Shown: piece by piece, positions 36,499 to 48,760 of the stretch
Layout: each line of letters starts with the position of its first letter
Numbering within the stretch: the first letter of the stretch is position 1
NCBI GenBank assembly: GCA_022457155.1
Contig: JAJGOT010000168.1
Span: 751,001 to 815,000, forward strand
From: Cladopsammia gracilis
Lineage: Eukaryota > Cnidaria > Anthozoa > Scleractinia > Dendrophylliidae
Length of the DNA stretch: 64,000 nt
Reading direction: 5' to 3'
Notes under the pieces: generated by a model
The model's database searches: none
What the model saw: only the letters and a program-made list of their open reading frames with translations
Told to the model about the DNA's origin: nothing
Program-made: the position numbers and the translations under genes

Positions 36499-39400
36499 GA
36501 TGAACAAATTTCGACAAATAATAAGAAGAGACAAAAGAAACTAAAGAGGGAGGCTGCCCGTCTAACAAAGAAAATCAGCCGTGCAAAAAACAAACGTGGC
36601 GCACTGTTCTTACAAGAAAAACTAAACCAAGTTTTGAAAAAGATCGATAGCCGAAGATTACCCTATGAGATAATCAAGATAGGTGAGAATACAAGTAACA
36701 AGTTCAGATCGTTTTTCGATATATTCAAAGTTAAGATAGTAAACCCTCGTGAAATATTCGATATTGATAAATTACTGCTAGAAATAGGGCTCAGAGTAAT
36801 AAAAGAGAGAGGGTTACAAAACGGTGACAAGATTCGATGGATACTTAGTCATCCGAGTTGGTATAAACCGGTCAGTACAAAACGAATCACGATCACAGAT
36901 CACCTTGGGACGGATCTTGTCGAAGAGATAGCTAGATTCATTGAATACAAGGATGTACCGCTCCCCGAGGTCAAAATAGAGATTCAGTCGGTAAAGGTTC
37001 CCCGGGGAATGGGCCGATTACGTGTAACAAAATTAAATGCCAGCGATAAAAAGAGTATAATCACAATCAAAAATAATGACTCAATCTGTCTTGCGCGAGC
37101 AATAGTGACGGCTCGTGCAAACATAAATAAACAAAAATGGACACCATCTCAGTTGAAAAACGGGTTCAATAGCTCGAGAAAACTGCAGAAAGACGAAGCT
37201 ATCAAACTTCATAAAGAAGCTGGAGTGGAGATCAACGAGGAAACCGGTTCAGATCTGGAAGATGTAAAGAGATTCGCGGAACATCTTAAGATTCAGATAA
37301 ACATTGTAGACGGCGATCGATTCAATGATCTGATCTTTACTACCGATAATGAGCACGATGGACAGATGATATACCTTTACAAAAACAAAAACCACTTCGA
37401 CGTTATCACAAGTATGCCAGCGTTCTTGTCCAAAAAATATTATTGTCACACCTGCAAAAAGCCGTACACAAAACGCGACTGTCATAGATGCCCCGCAAAA
37501 TGTACAGCATGTTTCAAGTACTTTCCACACGGAGTGAAAAAGTGCTCTAAACCGCCAATTCCATGCGATAAGTGTAATAGGTCTTTCTTTGGAGTAGATT
37601 GTTTTATGGAGCATCTACGTGAACGATCCACATGGGGTAGTAAAGACACTGTGTGTAAAAAAGTAGGTAAATGTTTGAAATGCGAGCGTACAATTACATC
37701 TTCTAAAAATAATGGCCTAAAGAATCACATCTGCGGATATTCGAAGTGTAGTAATTGTGAGAAGTACTGTGATATGAATGAACATCTTTGTTTCATGTCT
37801 CAAACGGAATGTAGGGGTGGAAAATGTCAAGGTTACGGATGTAAGGATGGAAATCTGTGTTATTCTTGTCGGACAAGAACCGATAAATACATGTTCTATG
37901 ATTTTGAAGCGACTCAGGAGACCGATGTTCATGAGGTCAATTTAGTCGTCTGTCACGATTTTTATGGAGATAAAAATACGTTTGAAACGCTCGACGAATT
38001 TTGTAGATTTATTTTTAACAAGAATGAGCATGTGGGGTATACCTTCATAGCTCACAATGCAAAAAGTTACGATGCTCAGTTTATTCGAAATTGGTGTATA
38101 GAGAACAGAGTGAAACCCGATATTATCTACAACGGAACAAAGATTATGTCTATGAAGGTTGAGGGTGTTAGATTTATTGATTCTATAAACTTTATCGCTG
38201 CGGGGTTATCATCGTTCCCAAAGACATTTGGTTTGAAAGAGTTGAAAAAAGGGTATTTTCCACATTATTTCAACACAAAGTGTAACCAAAACTATGTAGG
38301 ACCGATTCCTGATAAGAAACACTATGATTATGATCAGATGAAACCTTCAGCGAGAAAAGAGTTCTTAAGATGGTACCAACAACGTATTGATGAAAACTAT
38401 GTGTTTGACATGAAGAAGGAGCTGAGAGATTACTGTGATAGTGATGTAGACATCCTCAGAAGAGGTATGTTGATTTTTCGAGAACAGTATATCGAGTTAG
38501 GTAACATCGACCCTCTTCAATATATAACCATCGCTTCTGTATGCATGACCATGTACAGAAGTAACCACATGCGTCGTGAAAAGATCGCTGTTGTAAAGGA
38601 AATTACACGTGGAGAGAACTACAGTAAAAGTAGCATCGCATGGTTAGATTGGATTTCTCAGAGAGATGGTGTTAAAATAAAACACGCTCTGAACGGTGGT
38701 GAAGAGACTTTACCAGATATCGGAAAGGTTGATGGGTTTTGTGGGAATACGGTCTATGAATTTCAAGGATGTTTTTGGCACGGTTGTGAGAAGTGTTATA
38801 CATGTGACACAATCAACACAAAAAATCAGATGGATATGTTAACTCTAAGAAAGAGGACGGTAGCGAAAAACGATAAGATTAGAGCTGCCGGGTATGAGCT
38901 GGTTGAGGTTTACGAATGTGAACTGAAAAAGGAGAAAGATTTTAATAAGTTTCTAAAAACGTGGAATCGGGAATTTGTAGGACCTCTTAACCCTAGGGAC
39001 GCATTTTTTGGTGGACGAACAAATATAACAAAACCGACCTACACATTCAAAAAAGGTGAGAAAGGTAGATATGTCGACTTTGTTAGTTTATATTCAACGG
39101 TACAGTTCTTCAAGCATTATCCGATAGGTCATCCTACAAAGATATTCGATCCTCCTCAAGAGTACGATGAGAACTGGTTTGGTTTTGTGAAATGTAAAGT
39201 TTTACCTCCAAGAGGTCTTTATCATCCTGTGTTACCGGTAAAAATAAGATGCGATAAGGCTGAAAAGCTGCTATTTCCGCTCTGTAGAGTGTGCGCTGAA
39301 AATAAGATTCAGGAATGTACACATACAGATGATGAACGATCATTCATCGGAACATGGTGCACAAATGAGCTGAATGTGGCGATTTGTAAAGGGTACAAGG

Positions 39401-40326
39401 TTGTAAAGATATACGAGGTGTGGCATTTCCCTAAAAGATCAGATGACCTTTTCAAGAGTTATGTAAGAAAATTCATGAAGATCAAGATGGAATCGAGTGA
39501 ACTGAAGGTTGGGGAAGGTTGTACATATAAGAGTGTTGATGAGTACAAGGCTATTGTTAAATCAAAGTTAGGAATCGAGCTTGATGAGATTGAGTACAAT
39601 CCTGGAAGGAGGGCGATAAGTAAGATCTCTCTGTGTAGCTTATGGGGAAAGTTTGGTCAGCGTAATAACATGAATCAGACTGTGTACGTCACTGAACCAA
39701 AAGAATTTTACAAGATCTTGTTAGATGAAAGCATAGACGATCTGAACATTCAATTCTTAAACGAAGATATGGTTGAAATGACTTACAACTTGAAAGACCA
39801 GTTCGTTGACAATAGTAATAACACAAACATATTTATTGCTGCCTTCACAACCAGTCACGCTAGAATGATGCTGTATGAAGTGTTGGATAAACTCGGTGAT
39901 CAGGTTCTCGGTTTTGACACCGACAGCTGTTGGTATATCGAACGTGAAGGGGGACAGCGAATCGAAACAGGTGACAGCCTCGGCGATCTAACCGATGAGT
40001 TAAACGGACATTATATTACGAATTGGTGCGGTTCTGGTCCAAAATCATACAGTTACAGTACAAGTGATGGGAAGATGGAATGTAAGGTCAAAGGTTTCAC
40101 TCTGAATCACAAAAATAGTCAAAAAATAAATCAAAAAACGATGAAACAGATCATCGAAGGTCAAAAGGAACGAATAACAACCGTAAACGAACGAGCAATA
40201 ACTCGGGATCCCTCTACAAAACAGGTTGTAAATAAGTACCAGAAAAAAGACTTTCGGATGTGTTACGATAAACGGTGTATGGTGAAGACTGAATCTGGTA
40301 TCGAGACTTTTCCGTACGGATATTAA
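36499..40326 (+). pseudogene. PolB: Protein-primed DNA polymerase B, 3' part (after the insertion)
   Basis: Replicates the element. The apparent start TTG 36634 is not a real start; the frame is open back to the transposon at 36498 and matches the frame of the 5' part. Numbering from 36634: an N-terminal block with NDSICLARAI and NKNHFDVITS (OTU-like Cys/His pattern), a Cys-rich region (about 270-415), Exo I FYDFEATQE (Asp423), Exo II AHNAKSYD (474-480), polymerase motif A VDFVSLYSTVQ, motif B KISLCSLWGKFGQ and motif C FDTDS. Two deviations stand out: SLYP is SLYS, and the motif B Asn (NSxWG) is Cys. The stop overlaps the first base pair of the right TIR (40324-40326). Confidence 0.88.
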
Positions 40327-40525
40327 TGAGTATCGATTAAAATATATACCGTCACTAAATTATAATGATATTTTGTAAATTAACGACAAAACACACTAGA
40401 TCTTGAAAAGTGTGCTATAGTGAATAATTATAGATGATTCGTCTATAATTATACGATATTACATCAAATTAACGACAAAACACACTGAAATGGAAAAGTG
40501 AGATACAGTGGGTTACATAACTACT
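40325..40525 (-). repeat. Polinton right terminal inverted repeat (201 bp)
   Basis: Exact reverse complement of 21408-21608; ends ...CATAACTACT followed by CAAAAC. PolB stops at its inner edge, as the leftward unknown gene does at the other TIR. Confidence 0.95.
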
Positions 40526-40531
40526 CAAAAC
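40526..40531. repeat. Polinton target-site duplication CAAAAC (right)
   Basis: Exact copy of 21402-21407. Confidence 0.92.
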
Positions 40532-41689
40532 AGAAACCATCCAAAAACAATAATTTATATGTACTGCCTTATAATAGAGGTCCTGAAGTCTATGCAACTA
40601 TGAAAGACGCATGTTTTTCACAATCACAAGGAGGCCTAGAAATTCCGATTGAAGTAATAGCTAGAGTGGATTTGTCCTTTAATAATGTTGCAGCTGTTGA
40701 GAAGTTCAAAATTTGATTCCTCTTGAAAAAAAATATGACTTTTTTTCTACTGGAATACTTAAGCTTTGGTTTACAGTAATAGCTTAATGTTTGATAAGTT
40801 ACTGATGTATCATGGATCATGATGTGTTTAACAATCTGCATGTAAGGCCATAGAAATGTATGTTGGATTCAATGAGCTTTTAATCGGTTTGTTGTAACTG
40901 TTTGGTTTTTCATGTGTTATTAAGTTTGTTATTAGTTTGTCTTACATGTATTTAACTTAAATTGTGATTGTTATTTCGCTCCCATTGTTTATGTGATTGA
41001 ACACTTGCAATACTCTAAAATTGCTGATAAAAAGGTCAAGATTTGTACACCTGTATGCACATAATCTGCATATATTTCCTGGAATACACTTAAAATGAAA
41101 AAAGACGTTCATTTATAAGTGGCTGTATCTGTTAAGTTCTTGAAAAAACACAGCAAATTTGAGCTAATTTCATCAGACCATTTTTCATGCATTTTCAATT
41201 TTCTTTAGTGGTACATGTTTATTTTTTTTTGCCTGATAGTTATTCAAGATGGTTAATATATAGAGACTATACATATAATGGATTATAACCAAAATAGCTG
41301 TACTGACTTGTTAAGTAATGAGAAAAAAATAAACTTGTGGTTGTATGTGTGACAGTGCTTTTAAAGTTAATACTGACATCATTCTAGCAGTTTTGAAGAA
41401 ACCAATCAGACTATCAAAGTTTGCTATATAATATAATAATTTATTGTTAAATGTTACATATGTACATGTATAGATGATGAACCTCAGATCCAACTTGTAC
41501 AAAATGTTGTATCTTCTGCATGCATGCACTACATGTACATGCAGTTTATTATGATCTGAGTGCACTTTGTTGAATTTTTCTGCACCTATAAACTATTACT
41601 ATGCTCACAAAATCAACTGTCTGAAGTTAATACTTTGTTAGATTTCCAAAAGGTCTAGATGTTAGCAGGCAGGTTATAATTTTAAGAAA

Positions 41690-42285
41690 AACGACAAAAC
41701 GTTTTAGTTTGAAAAACATGTTTCGACAGCAACTTCTGTCATCTTCAGTTAATTAGTAGTGTACAAAGCGTTGACAGTGAATATATAAGTGGGAACAAAT
41801 GTTAATTATGCTAGTAACAACAATGTAAATAAAAGCGTGACGATATGAGAATTATAAGGTTAGTTTCAAATTTACATGATGTAATTGTTGATTCAAAGAC
41901 GGTTTTTCTCTATGAATATGAAAAGCCTCTTTTATCTTAAGTTGGAAACTCGTAGAAGCGTGATCTAAAATATGAAAGCAATCTTGTGAACACAAGGTAC
42001 GGCAATGTTCAGAATTCAATAGATGTTTGAAAATGTGCGAGGTCCTGTCATTGACTAAGTGCTCACGCACGCGTGTGGAAAAATGCCGGGTTGTTTCACC
42101 GACATAACAGGCATTACAGCCCGCACATACAAACTTATAAACCACACGCGAACGAAGCCCGTCAGGGACAGGGTCTTTCACGCTAAACATGTTGCCTATC
42201 TTAAAGGAAGAAAAAACTAATTTTATATCCAAATCATTACAATAGTGCTTGATAAAGTGACGAATCTTTTTCTGAAATTAAGCCT
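41690..42285 (-). mobile_element. Penelope-like element, 3' fragment with GIY-YIG endonuclease
   Basis: Minus strand. The open frame from about 42275 to 41852 encodes VVYKFVCAGCNACYVGETTR and HFSTRVREH, the GIY-YIG nuclease pattern of Penelope-like elements with the CCHH-type Cys pair in front. It then runs into the non-coding tail with TGTTTCGACAGCAACTTCTG, typical of the element's terminal repeat. The RT half is absent (5' truncation). The paralogous block at about 56700 lacks this insertion. Confidence 0.75.
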
Positions 42286-42818
42286 CATCATGGGTACCTA
42301 CATGTACATGTACACTCTACATTCAAGCTAATGGAGTATGTCACTTTTTTCTTAAATCATGAAAGTTGTAAACAAAAATTGTCATTGGTTCAGTTATTAA
42401 TAGTGACCTGAACACCTCTTTCAGACATTCAGTTTTATTGGTCTTAACAACCTGTTGCTGGTATTAATAAAAGTGCCCCTGTTATCAAATTTCTGATTTT
42501 CATTTTTTTACATTTTCGTGTACAATTAGACTTTCTTACTCATCTTGCCAAATTTCAATTCATTACGAACATCAGAGGTCTTTTTATTTTAACATTTATT
42601 TCCGAGAATTTGCGGCGGCTATTAATCAACCTTGTTCCAAGGCTTAATTGGCTGCGAATGGGAGAAAGTGACGTCAAAGACTCAAACATACCTCAAGGGT
42701 TGAAATTAATAATAACAATCAGCATAGAAAATTGTTGCTTTTCGCGTTATTTTCAATACTCATTGTTATTATAATTTCAGCTGTACATACTTAGTCAATA
42801 CCAGGAAAGATAAAAGTA

Positions 42819-43352
42819 CAGTGGAACCCCGATTTAACGTACCCCGATTTAACGAAGTCCCCGATTTAACGTACAAATGTTTTCGGCCCGGCCAGAGTCA
42901 CAGAAAAATGTATGGAGAAGAACCCTGATTTAACGTAATCCCCGATATAACGAACAAAATCTGGAGGACTGAACTTAAAAACTACCCCGATATAACGAAT
43001 AAAATGTCATCACGCCACAGAAGACGAATCTGGCAAGAGATGAAACCGATAATATTTTGTTTATTCTCTAAGAACATTGTCAGCAGCTATCCATTATGTA
43101 CAGTGGACAGTACATTAATAAATCACGAGTGCTTTAAGTTATGTGTACACTGTGCAATACCGATCAGACGGGGAAGTGTTGGACTGTGAAGCAGAACGGT
43201 AAATTTTAATTATTACCTATACCCCGATCTAACAAAGTTTTAGGTCATTTTTCCACAAATTCGTTGTATCAGGGTTCTCGATTTAATGAAACCCAGATCT
43301 AACGAACTGTTTTTTCCGGTCCCCTGTGCTTCGTTAAATTGGGGTTCCACTG
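42819..43352. mobile_element. pogo/Tigger-type MITE (Tc1-mariner superfamily)
   Basis: Termini CAGTGGAACCCCGATTTAACG and the complement CGTTAAATTGGGGTTCCACTG (approximate), flanked by TA on both sides (42817-42818, 43353-43354). The interior repeats CCCCGATTTAACG and CCCGATATAACGAA words. No transposase; 534 bp. The duplicated block at about 58270 shows the unoccupied site. Confidence 0.85.
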
Positions 43353-43388
43353 TATGAAGTCAAACTGCAATTTCCAAGGGGGTACTTT

Positions 43389-43392
<4 letters not shown>

Positions 43393-43430
<38 letters not shown>

Positions 43431-43436
43431 GTTATT
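43393..43436. repeat. (ATT)n microsatellite
   Basis: About 13 perfect ATT/TTA triplets. Not coding. Confidence 0.9.
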
Positions 43437-43591
43437 GTAAAATTCATTAATAGTTCATAAAGAAAATACAAAAGAAATAAAAAGTTTAATGAAGGTGTGA
43501 AAATCCTGATAAAGAACAGCTATACTGCATCACTGTTACAGAATACTAATAGGAATGCTAATAAGCTTCATCACTATTGTTCTTATAACCC

Positions 43592-43790
43592 CCATCCCCT
43601 TGCCCCCTTCTTCTCTCCTCCCCCCTCCTTCTCCTTCTCCTCCTCCTTTCTCCCCTCCCCCGCCTCTCCCTACTTCCCCCCATCCTTTTTGCCCTCCTCC
43701 TCCCCCTCCTTCTGCCCCCTCCTTCTCCTCCCTCCTTCCCCGCCTTCTCCTTCCCCCCCTCCTCTGCCCTTCTTCTTCACCCACTCTAAG
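43592..43790. repeat. Polypyrimidine tract
   Basis: About 200 bases of almost pure C/T on the plus strand with CTCC and CTTCTCC repeats. The duplicate block has a shorter form at 60450-60535. Long open frames on both strands here are compositional artefacts. Mirror-like C/T tracts of this length can form triplex DNA. Confidence 0.85.
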
Positions 43791-44459
43791 GAATAAGAAA
43801 TAGATAAAATAAATGTGAGCAGCAGAACTGTATAGATATTTACATTGGTGAGCTATTGTAAATATATGTACAGTACATTTGTGCTGCTTATAAAAGAAAA
43901 ATAACAATGATTTAGATTACATACAGTATAGCTGTTCTGTGTCAGGATTTACAAACTCCCCATTAAGTTTTCATTTCTTTTGTATATACAATACATAAGG
44001 TACATGTATATAACACCATAGCACCATCAAACAGAAATTTACCAAAATGTACAGTAAACCATTCAAAACCTGTTAAGACTAAACTTTCTTGACGACTATC
44101 AATATTACTATTAGACAGCATGTAGTGCTGGGTTTCATGGAAAGTATGGATCAAAGATCTGGGCTCAAGGATAACAGATCAAGGATTTTGAAAAAAAAGT
44201 CAATGAAAAATAAGAGAAAGTTAAAATGTCTAAGATCACACAAAAATTAGAAAATAATGAAAAAAGAAAACAAATAAATTGAATCTTTCTGTATAAAATA
44301 AAGTAAAATGAAATATAAATTATTTTATAAAATACTCAAGGAAATGCGCATGCTATGATTAGTCAAACCACGTTAATTATAACTTGATAAAGCATGCACA
44401 AATTCTTGCCCCCTTGTGGTCATTAAAGAAATAAAATACTTGTTCCTCGTGCATTGTTC

Positions 44460-46160
44460 AGTTATATAAGCCCTGAGAATTTTTTAAAACACTTGAGAAG
44501 TGTGAGAAGCACACTTCTCTTGTGCTCTTAATAATTCCCGTGTGTTCTTAATAATTCCTGTGCACTTGTATAACTCAATAATGCACTCGGTGCATTTTTT
44601 AAGTTTTAATAATGACCTTGTGAGATCTTGTGACAAAAGTAAGTCCAGTTGTAAACAGTTAATGTCTTAAATACTTTTATGTCCTCTGTTCAACCTGTTT
44701 ATACTCCAGTTGTCAGCTCAAGGAGTTTGGGGGTGTGTTCTACTCAACATAGATTTGATTTGATTGGCATTTTAATTGATACTAGCAAACTGTTAGGAAA
44801 ACTTCATAAAAGCCTATAAAATGCTGGCTGGGTTTTCTCTAAAATTTTCACTGCTCCCCTCCCCCCTTATTCACTCCCCCACCCCCTCCCCCACAGTAAA
44901 GTCTGGATTACTGCTAAAATATACACTGTAAACAAGAAATTAATTCACAAAAATAATATGATTCACGAATCACGTTTAATTTAAAAGTCATATGTATGAA
45001 AACAATTGCATTATTTGCACAATCCTTGATTAATTCTTAATATTTTTATTTATTTAGTTTTCTCTTATTCTTTTTTCGAATATACGATATATTTTTAATG
45101 GAATGAATTTTCTTAATCGAAATTAAGTGTCTTTTTTTTTAATCGAAAGGAATAATGTAAATGGTGTTTTGACTGAATAGTTTTTTTTAAGTGAAATTAA
45201 TTGTAAAATAAGATTTTTTATTAAGCTTTGTTATCAATAAAAGATTTTGTTTTCTCTTATTTATACAGTGTATTTCCTTATTTTTGATCCTTAAATCTTG
45301 ATTCCCATTCCTTGATCCATGATCTATATTTTCCAGGAAACTCAGTGCAGTGCAGTTGAAGCTGGGTTTGTTTAATACCACATGTGACAGTATATTACAC
45401 TGTATATATAGTACTGTCACACGTTTTCTCTATTTTCACCTCATAACAATGAAGTCAGCATTTTAGTTCATGTATAATGATGATCTTAAGGTAGCTCACC
45501 TGGATTTTTGGGGGGCAATAACCCCCAAGTTTGAGCATTTAACTACAACATCATTAACAATACTATGGAAAAACAGTCACCACAGCTGTACATGTATTAG
45601 ATAAACTAAGATGAAAATTTGTTAAGACCAGTGTTATATTGACATTGGAGTTGCCATAGCAACGTAAGGACACAATGACGTTTTTTTACTTGCAGCCATA
45701 TTTCTGGGCAGCAGGAGGTTTTTTTTGCAATCGATTAAGGGAGCTTGTACCTCCTATAGTCGCCTCCATTATTGTGGCAAAGTTGGAACAATTTTATGAA
45801 AGCGTTTTTGAAATTTTTTGGGATGCAGTTTTGGGGATTATAAGTACAGTAAAAAACATGCTATTGACATAATTGGCTAATATCCAAAGAAAACGATGGG
45901 CTTCGGGGATGCAGTTTCATTGCATAGTAGTTTTATTCCATCTGAGATTGTGTGTGAAAAAGTGAAAGGGGTTGCTTTGACCATTGCAAGAAAGAAGGAT
46001 TTGTTATTTCTGTATGTAATTTGGTCTACGCCTACAAATGTGATGATAATTTGGAAACCGCTTGATAATATATTTTTTTAATTTGTCAATCTCGAGATTA
46101 ATCATCAATTTATCTGGCCTGCAAGTTTCAAGGACATTGAAAACATGCAAGGCAATTAAA
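44460..46160. other. Intergenic AT-rich sequence
   Basis: No supported gene. A C-rich stretch lies at 44850-44895. Short ORFs on the plus strand at 45675-46081 have no recognisable domain. Confidence 0.45.
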
Positions 46161-46400
46161 TTTACACAGTGTCATGGATCGTGTTTTAACATTTATATTA
46201 ATATGTTTCTATAAGGCCACAGAGATACATGTACATCTATATTGGATGTAATAAGCTTTTAATCATGCAGTTCATTATAACTGTTTGGTTTTTCATGTGT
46301 TACAGTATGTTATCAGTTTGCCTTATTTAACTGGATTTGTGATTGTAATTTCACTCCCATTGTTTACATTGTTGAACACTTGCAGTACTCTTAAAGGAGC
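46160..46400. repeat. Local segmental duplication, copy 2, first part
   Basis: Matches 40800-41015 (shared AAGGCCA, GCTTTTAATC, AACTGTTTGGTTTTTCATGT, CTCCCATTGTTTA). The match resumes at about 56117, so the 9.7 kb between is inserted or expanded sequence. Confidence 0.65.
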
Positions 46401-46734
46401 TATGTCATGATGATTTTGAGGTTTTTGGGTGAAACTGCCCCAAATATGAACTAAGTATCTTTGCTGTACATGAAATGCTCATAGAACACTAAGAGGAAGA
46501 TATCAATTAAATTTTAGAAGAGAAAATAAACCATAATCAAAAGTTTTAGCCAGTTTTCCAAGACACAAGTGATAAACTTAAAAATTTCCCAGTCCTCATG
46601 GAGATCCAAAATCTTCGCCTCCTGGCGCAAAATTACCGCCCTCAGAAAGAAATGGTCGCTCTTCGGAAAAGAAGTGTACAAATTGCGGTTCTTCAACACA
46701 CAACACACACAGCAAGTCTTGTCCAGCTCGTGGT

Positions 46735-47358
46735 GTGCAGTGCCGTTCCTGTGGTAAAATAAATCATTTCGCTAATTGGTGTCGCTCTAAATCGGCTGGC
46801 ATTAAACAAGTTTCTCAAGGTGCCAAGAATGAAACAAGGGAAACCGTAACCGTGTTTAACTTGCAAGACGGAACAACTGGTAAAGATTTTAAGTCCTGCC
46901 AAGTAAACATACAAGGAGTGGAGCTAGATCTCATGATTGATCTCGGCGCAAAGGTGTCTATCATCAGTGAATCGGTGTTTAGGGAACATTTTTCCAAGCA
47001 CCAACTTGTCAGTCCCAAAAAAAAAAAAAAAAAAAAACTTGTCGCTCCCAGCCAGCAGATCCTCAGCTACAACAACGAGAAAATTGAGGTTCTCTGTTTA
47101 ATTAATGTATTGGTACAGTATCAAGAGAAATTTGTTGATTGCTTTCCCTTCTACGTTACTAAACGTGGAGCAAGCCTTATGGGAATTGATCTCTTCAACC
47201 GCCTAATGTCGACACCATCGTTAAACCTGTGTCACAAAGGATGTGGCGCCTACCCCTATCGTTACGTGAAGAGGTTTCAAAGGAACTTCGCCGCCTGGAA
47301 GAAACCGATGTCTTCGAAAAGATTGATTCTTCACCATGGATTTCAAATCTCGTGGTAG
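46735..47358 (+). pseudogene. Gypsy Gag zinc knuckle and aspartic protease remnant
   Basis: The GTG-started frame is open further upstream, where a second knuckle (CTNCGSSTHN...C) lies. CRSCGKINHFANWC is a CCHC knuckle. The protease region has LMIDLGAKVSIIS, where the catalytic D-T/S-G is changed to D-L-G. A run of about 20 A (47018-47037) encodes Lys and is a likely slippage point. The 3' end is out of frame with RT. Confidence 0.7.
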
Positions 47359-47396
47359 CCCAATGACCTTCTGGGGAAATTCGCCTATGTGTTGAC

Positions 47397-48629
47397 TTGC
47401 GCGAAGTGAATAAGGCCATTATTCCCGACAAGTACCCACTGCCGTCACAGGAAGAACTCATGACCGAGTTTTGCAGTTCCACCGTTTTTTCCAAACTGGA
47501 CCTCCGTATGAGCTACCTACAGATCCCTTTGCATGTAGACAGTAGACATCTCACAGCTTTTGTTACACATGATGGAGTGTTTCAGTACAAACGTATGCCA
47601 TATGGTCTGTCGTCAGCCCCAAGTGCTTTCCAGAAGATTCTTTCGTCTATCCTGTCAGGGATTAAAGGTGCTTTCAATATCATCGATGATATTATTGTCC
47701 ATGGCAAAGGCAAAGAGCAGCATGACAAACGCCTCAAGGAAGTTCTCACCCGTCTCAATGATCATCATCTGTCACTGAACACATGCAAATGTGTCTTTGG
47801 TGCAACAGAAGTTGATTTTTTTGGATATAGTGTTTCCGCAGCTGGTGTTCGCCCACTGAAGTCCAACGTCAAGGCCATTCTGGATCTCCCGAAACCTCGG
47901 AATGCCAAAGAAGTTGCTTCCTTCTTGGGCACAACCAATTTCTACTTGAAGTTTGTCCCAAACTACGCCCTCCTTGCAGAGCCTCTCTGTAGGTTGCTAC
48001 AAAAGGATGTTCCTTGGGAGTGGACTGAAGCTCAGTCGTCAGCTTTTGCTTCCCTTAAAGCAAAGATTGCATCTCCTCCTGTTTTGGCACACTTCAGCCC
48101 CGATGCACCCACTATTGTCACTACAGACGCCTCTGGTATTGCCCCTGGTGCAGTCCTTTCTCAGTAGATCGATGGCCAGGAGTACCCTATCGTTTTCGCT
48201 TCAAAGACGCTGTCTGACACAGAACGGAAGTATTCTACTGGTGAACGTGAAGCTTTGGCCTGTATCTTCGCATGTGAGCATTGGCACAACTTCCTATTCG
48301 GTCGGAAATTCCTTTTAAGAACAGACCATGAAGCTCTACGCACGTTGCTCGCTACAAGTGGGTCTGGCCACAAGCCGATGCACTTACTCAGATGGACAGA
48401 ACGCCTTCATCAGTACAATTTTGCTGTTCAGTACATCTCTGGAAGTAACAATCACGTTGCAGACATGCTCAGCCGTCTGGTCGTCACTAAACCAGACCCT
48501 GTGATGTTGCCTAGTTCGGATGATAGCTGTGTCTTCGAAGTTAATCTTTCATCCCTCATCACTCCAAATGAGCTGCTAGAAGCCTCAAAAGCGATGCTGT
48601 TCTCCAGCAAGTTTCGAAGTACATTGTGA
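47397..48629 (+). pseudogene. Gypsy reverse transcriptase and RNase H, one in-frame TAG
   Basis: RT motifs KLDLRMSYLQIPLH, MPYGLSSAPSAFQ and FNIIDDIIVHG (the usual aromatic before x-DD is Ile). The connection and RNase H follow (TTDASGIAPGAVLSQ, amber at 48165-48167, then FASKTL, STGEREALACIFA and RTDHEALRTLL). The frame is otherwise continuous to 48629, where it shifts out before the integrase. Confidence 0.8.
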
Positions 48630-48760
48630 ACGGGTGGCCCAGTAAAGTTCCAAAGGTGTTTATGCCTTACTTTCAGCTCTGATCAGAACTCTCCATATTC
48701 AATCAGTGTTGCATCGCTCGTGGGACATGCGCTGTGATTCCGGAGTCCTTACAAGCTTGA

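Larger units (their letters stand above)
21408..40525. mobile_element. Polinton/Maverick (adintovirus-like) element, 19,118 bp
   Basis: Termini 5'-AGTAGTTATG and CATAACTACT-3' match the AG...CT ends of Polintons. The 201-bp TIRs are identical and the target duplication is 6 bp. The gene set is diagnostic: protein-primed PolB, retrovirus-like integrase with chromodomain, A32/FtsK-type ATPase, adenain-type protease, double-jelly-roll major capsid protein and a probable penton. About nine further genes surround them. Genes left of 27.46 kb run leftward and the rest rightward, diverging from a 49-bp gap. Identical TIRs suggest recent insertion or repair. The copy is nevertheless damaged: a transposon splits PolB, and one paralogue has a nonsense codon. 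Confidence 0.96.
40780..44460. repeat. Local segmental duplication, copy 1
   Basis: AT-rich non-coding sequence whose segments reappear in order at 46160-46400 and then 56100-61290. Matching landmarks include CATTGTTTATGTGATTGAACA (first 20 bases compared), GATAAAAAGGTCAAGAT, ATGGGTACCTACA, TACTTAGT-AATTCCAG, CATCACTGTTACAGAATACT and ATGCTCAAGGAAATGCGC. Copy 1 contains a Penelope fragment and a pogo/Tigger MITE that copy 2 lacks. No gene is supported. Confidence 0.7.

Noticed and set aside
42232..42232. Endonuclease fragment as a host UvrC/SLX1-like gene
   Set aside because: The GIY-YIG pattern with preceding Cys pair plus the TTTCGACAGCAACTTCTG tail is that of Penelope-like elements.
43497..43907. 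Pro/Ser-rich and Gly/Glu-rich ORFs
   Set aside because: Products of the C/T-rich simple tract.
47018..47037. Programmed frameshift at the A20 run of the gypsy element
   Set aside because: The run is far longer than a slip site, and the element has other unrelated frame breaks, so decay or sequencing slippage is likelier.
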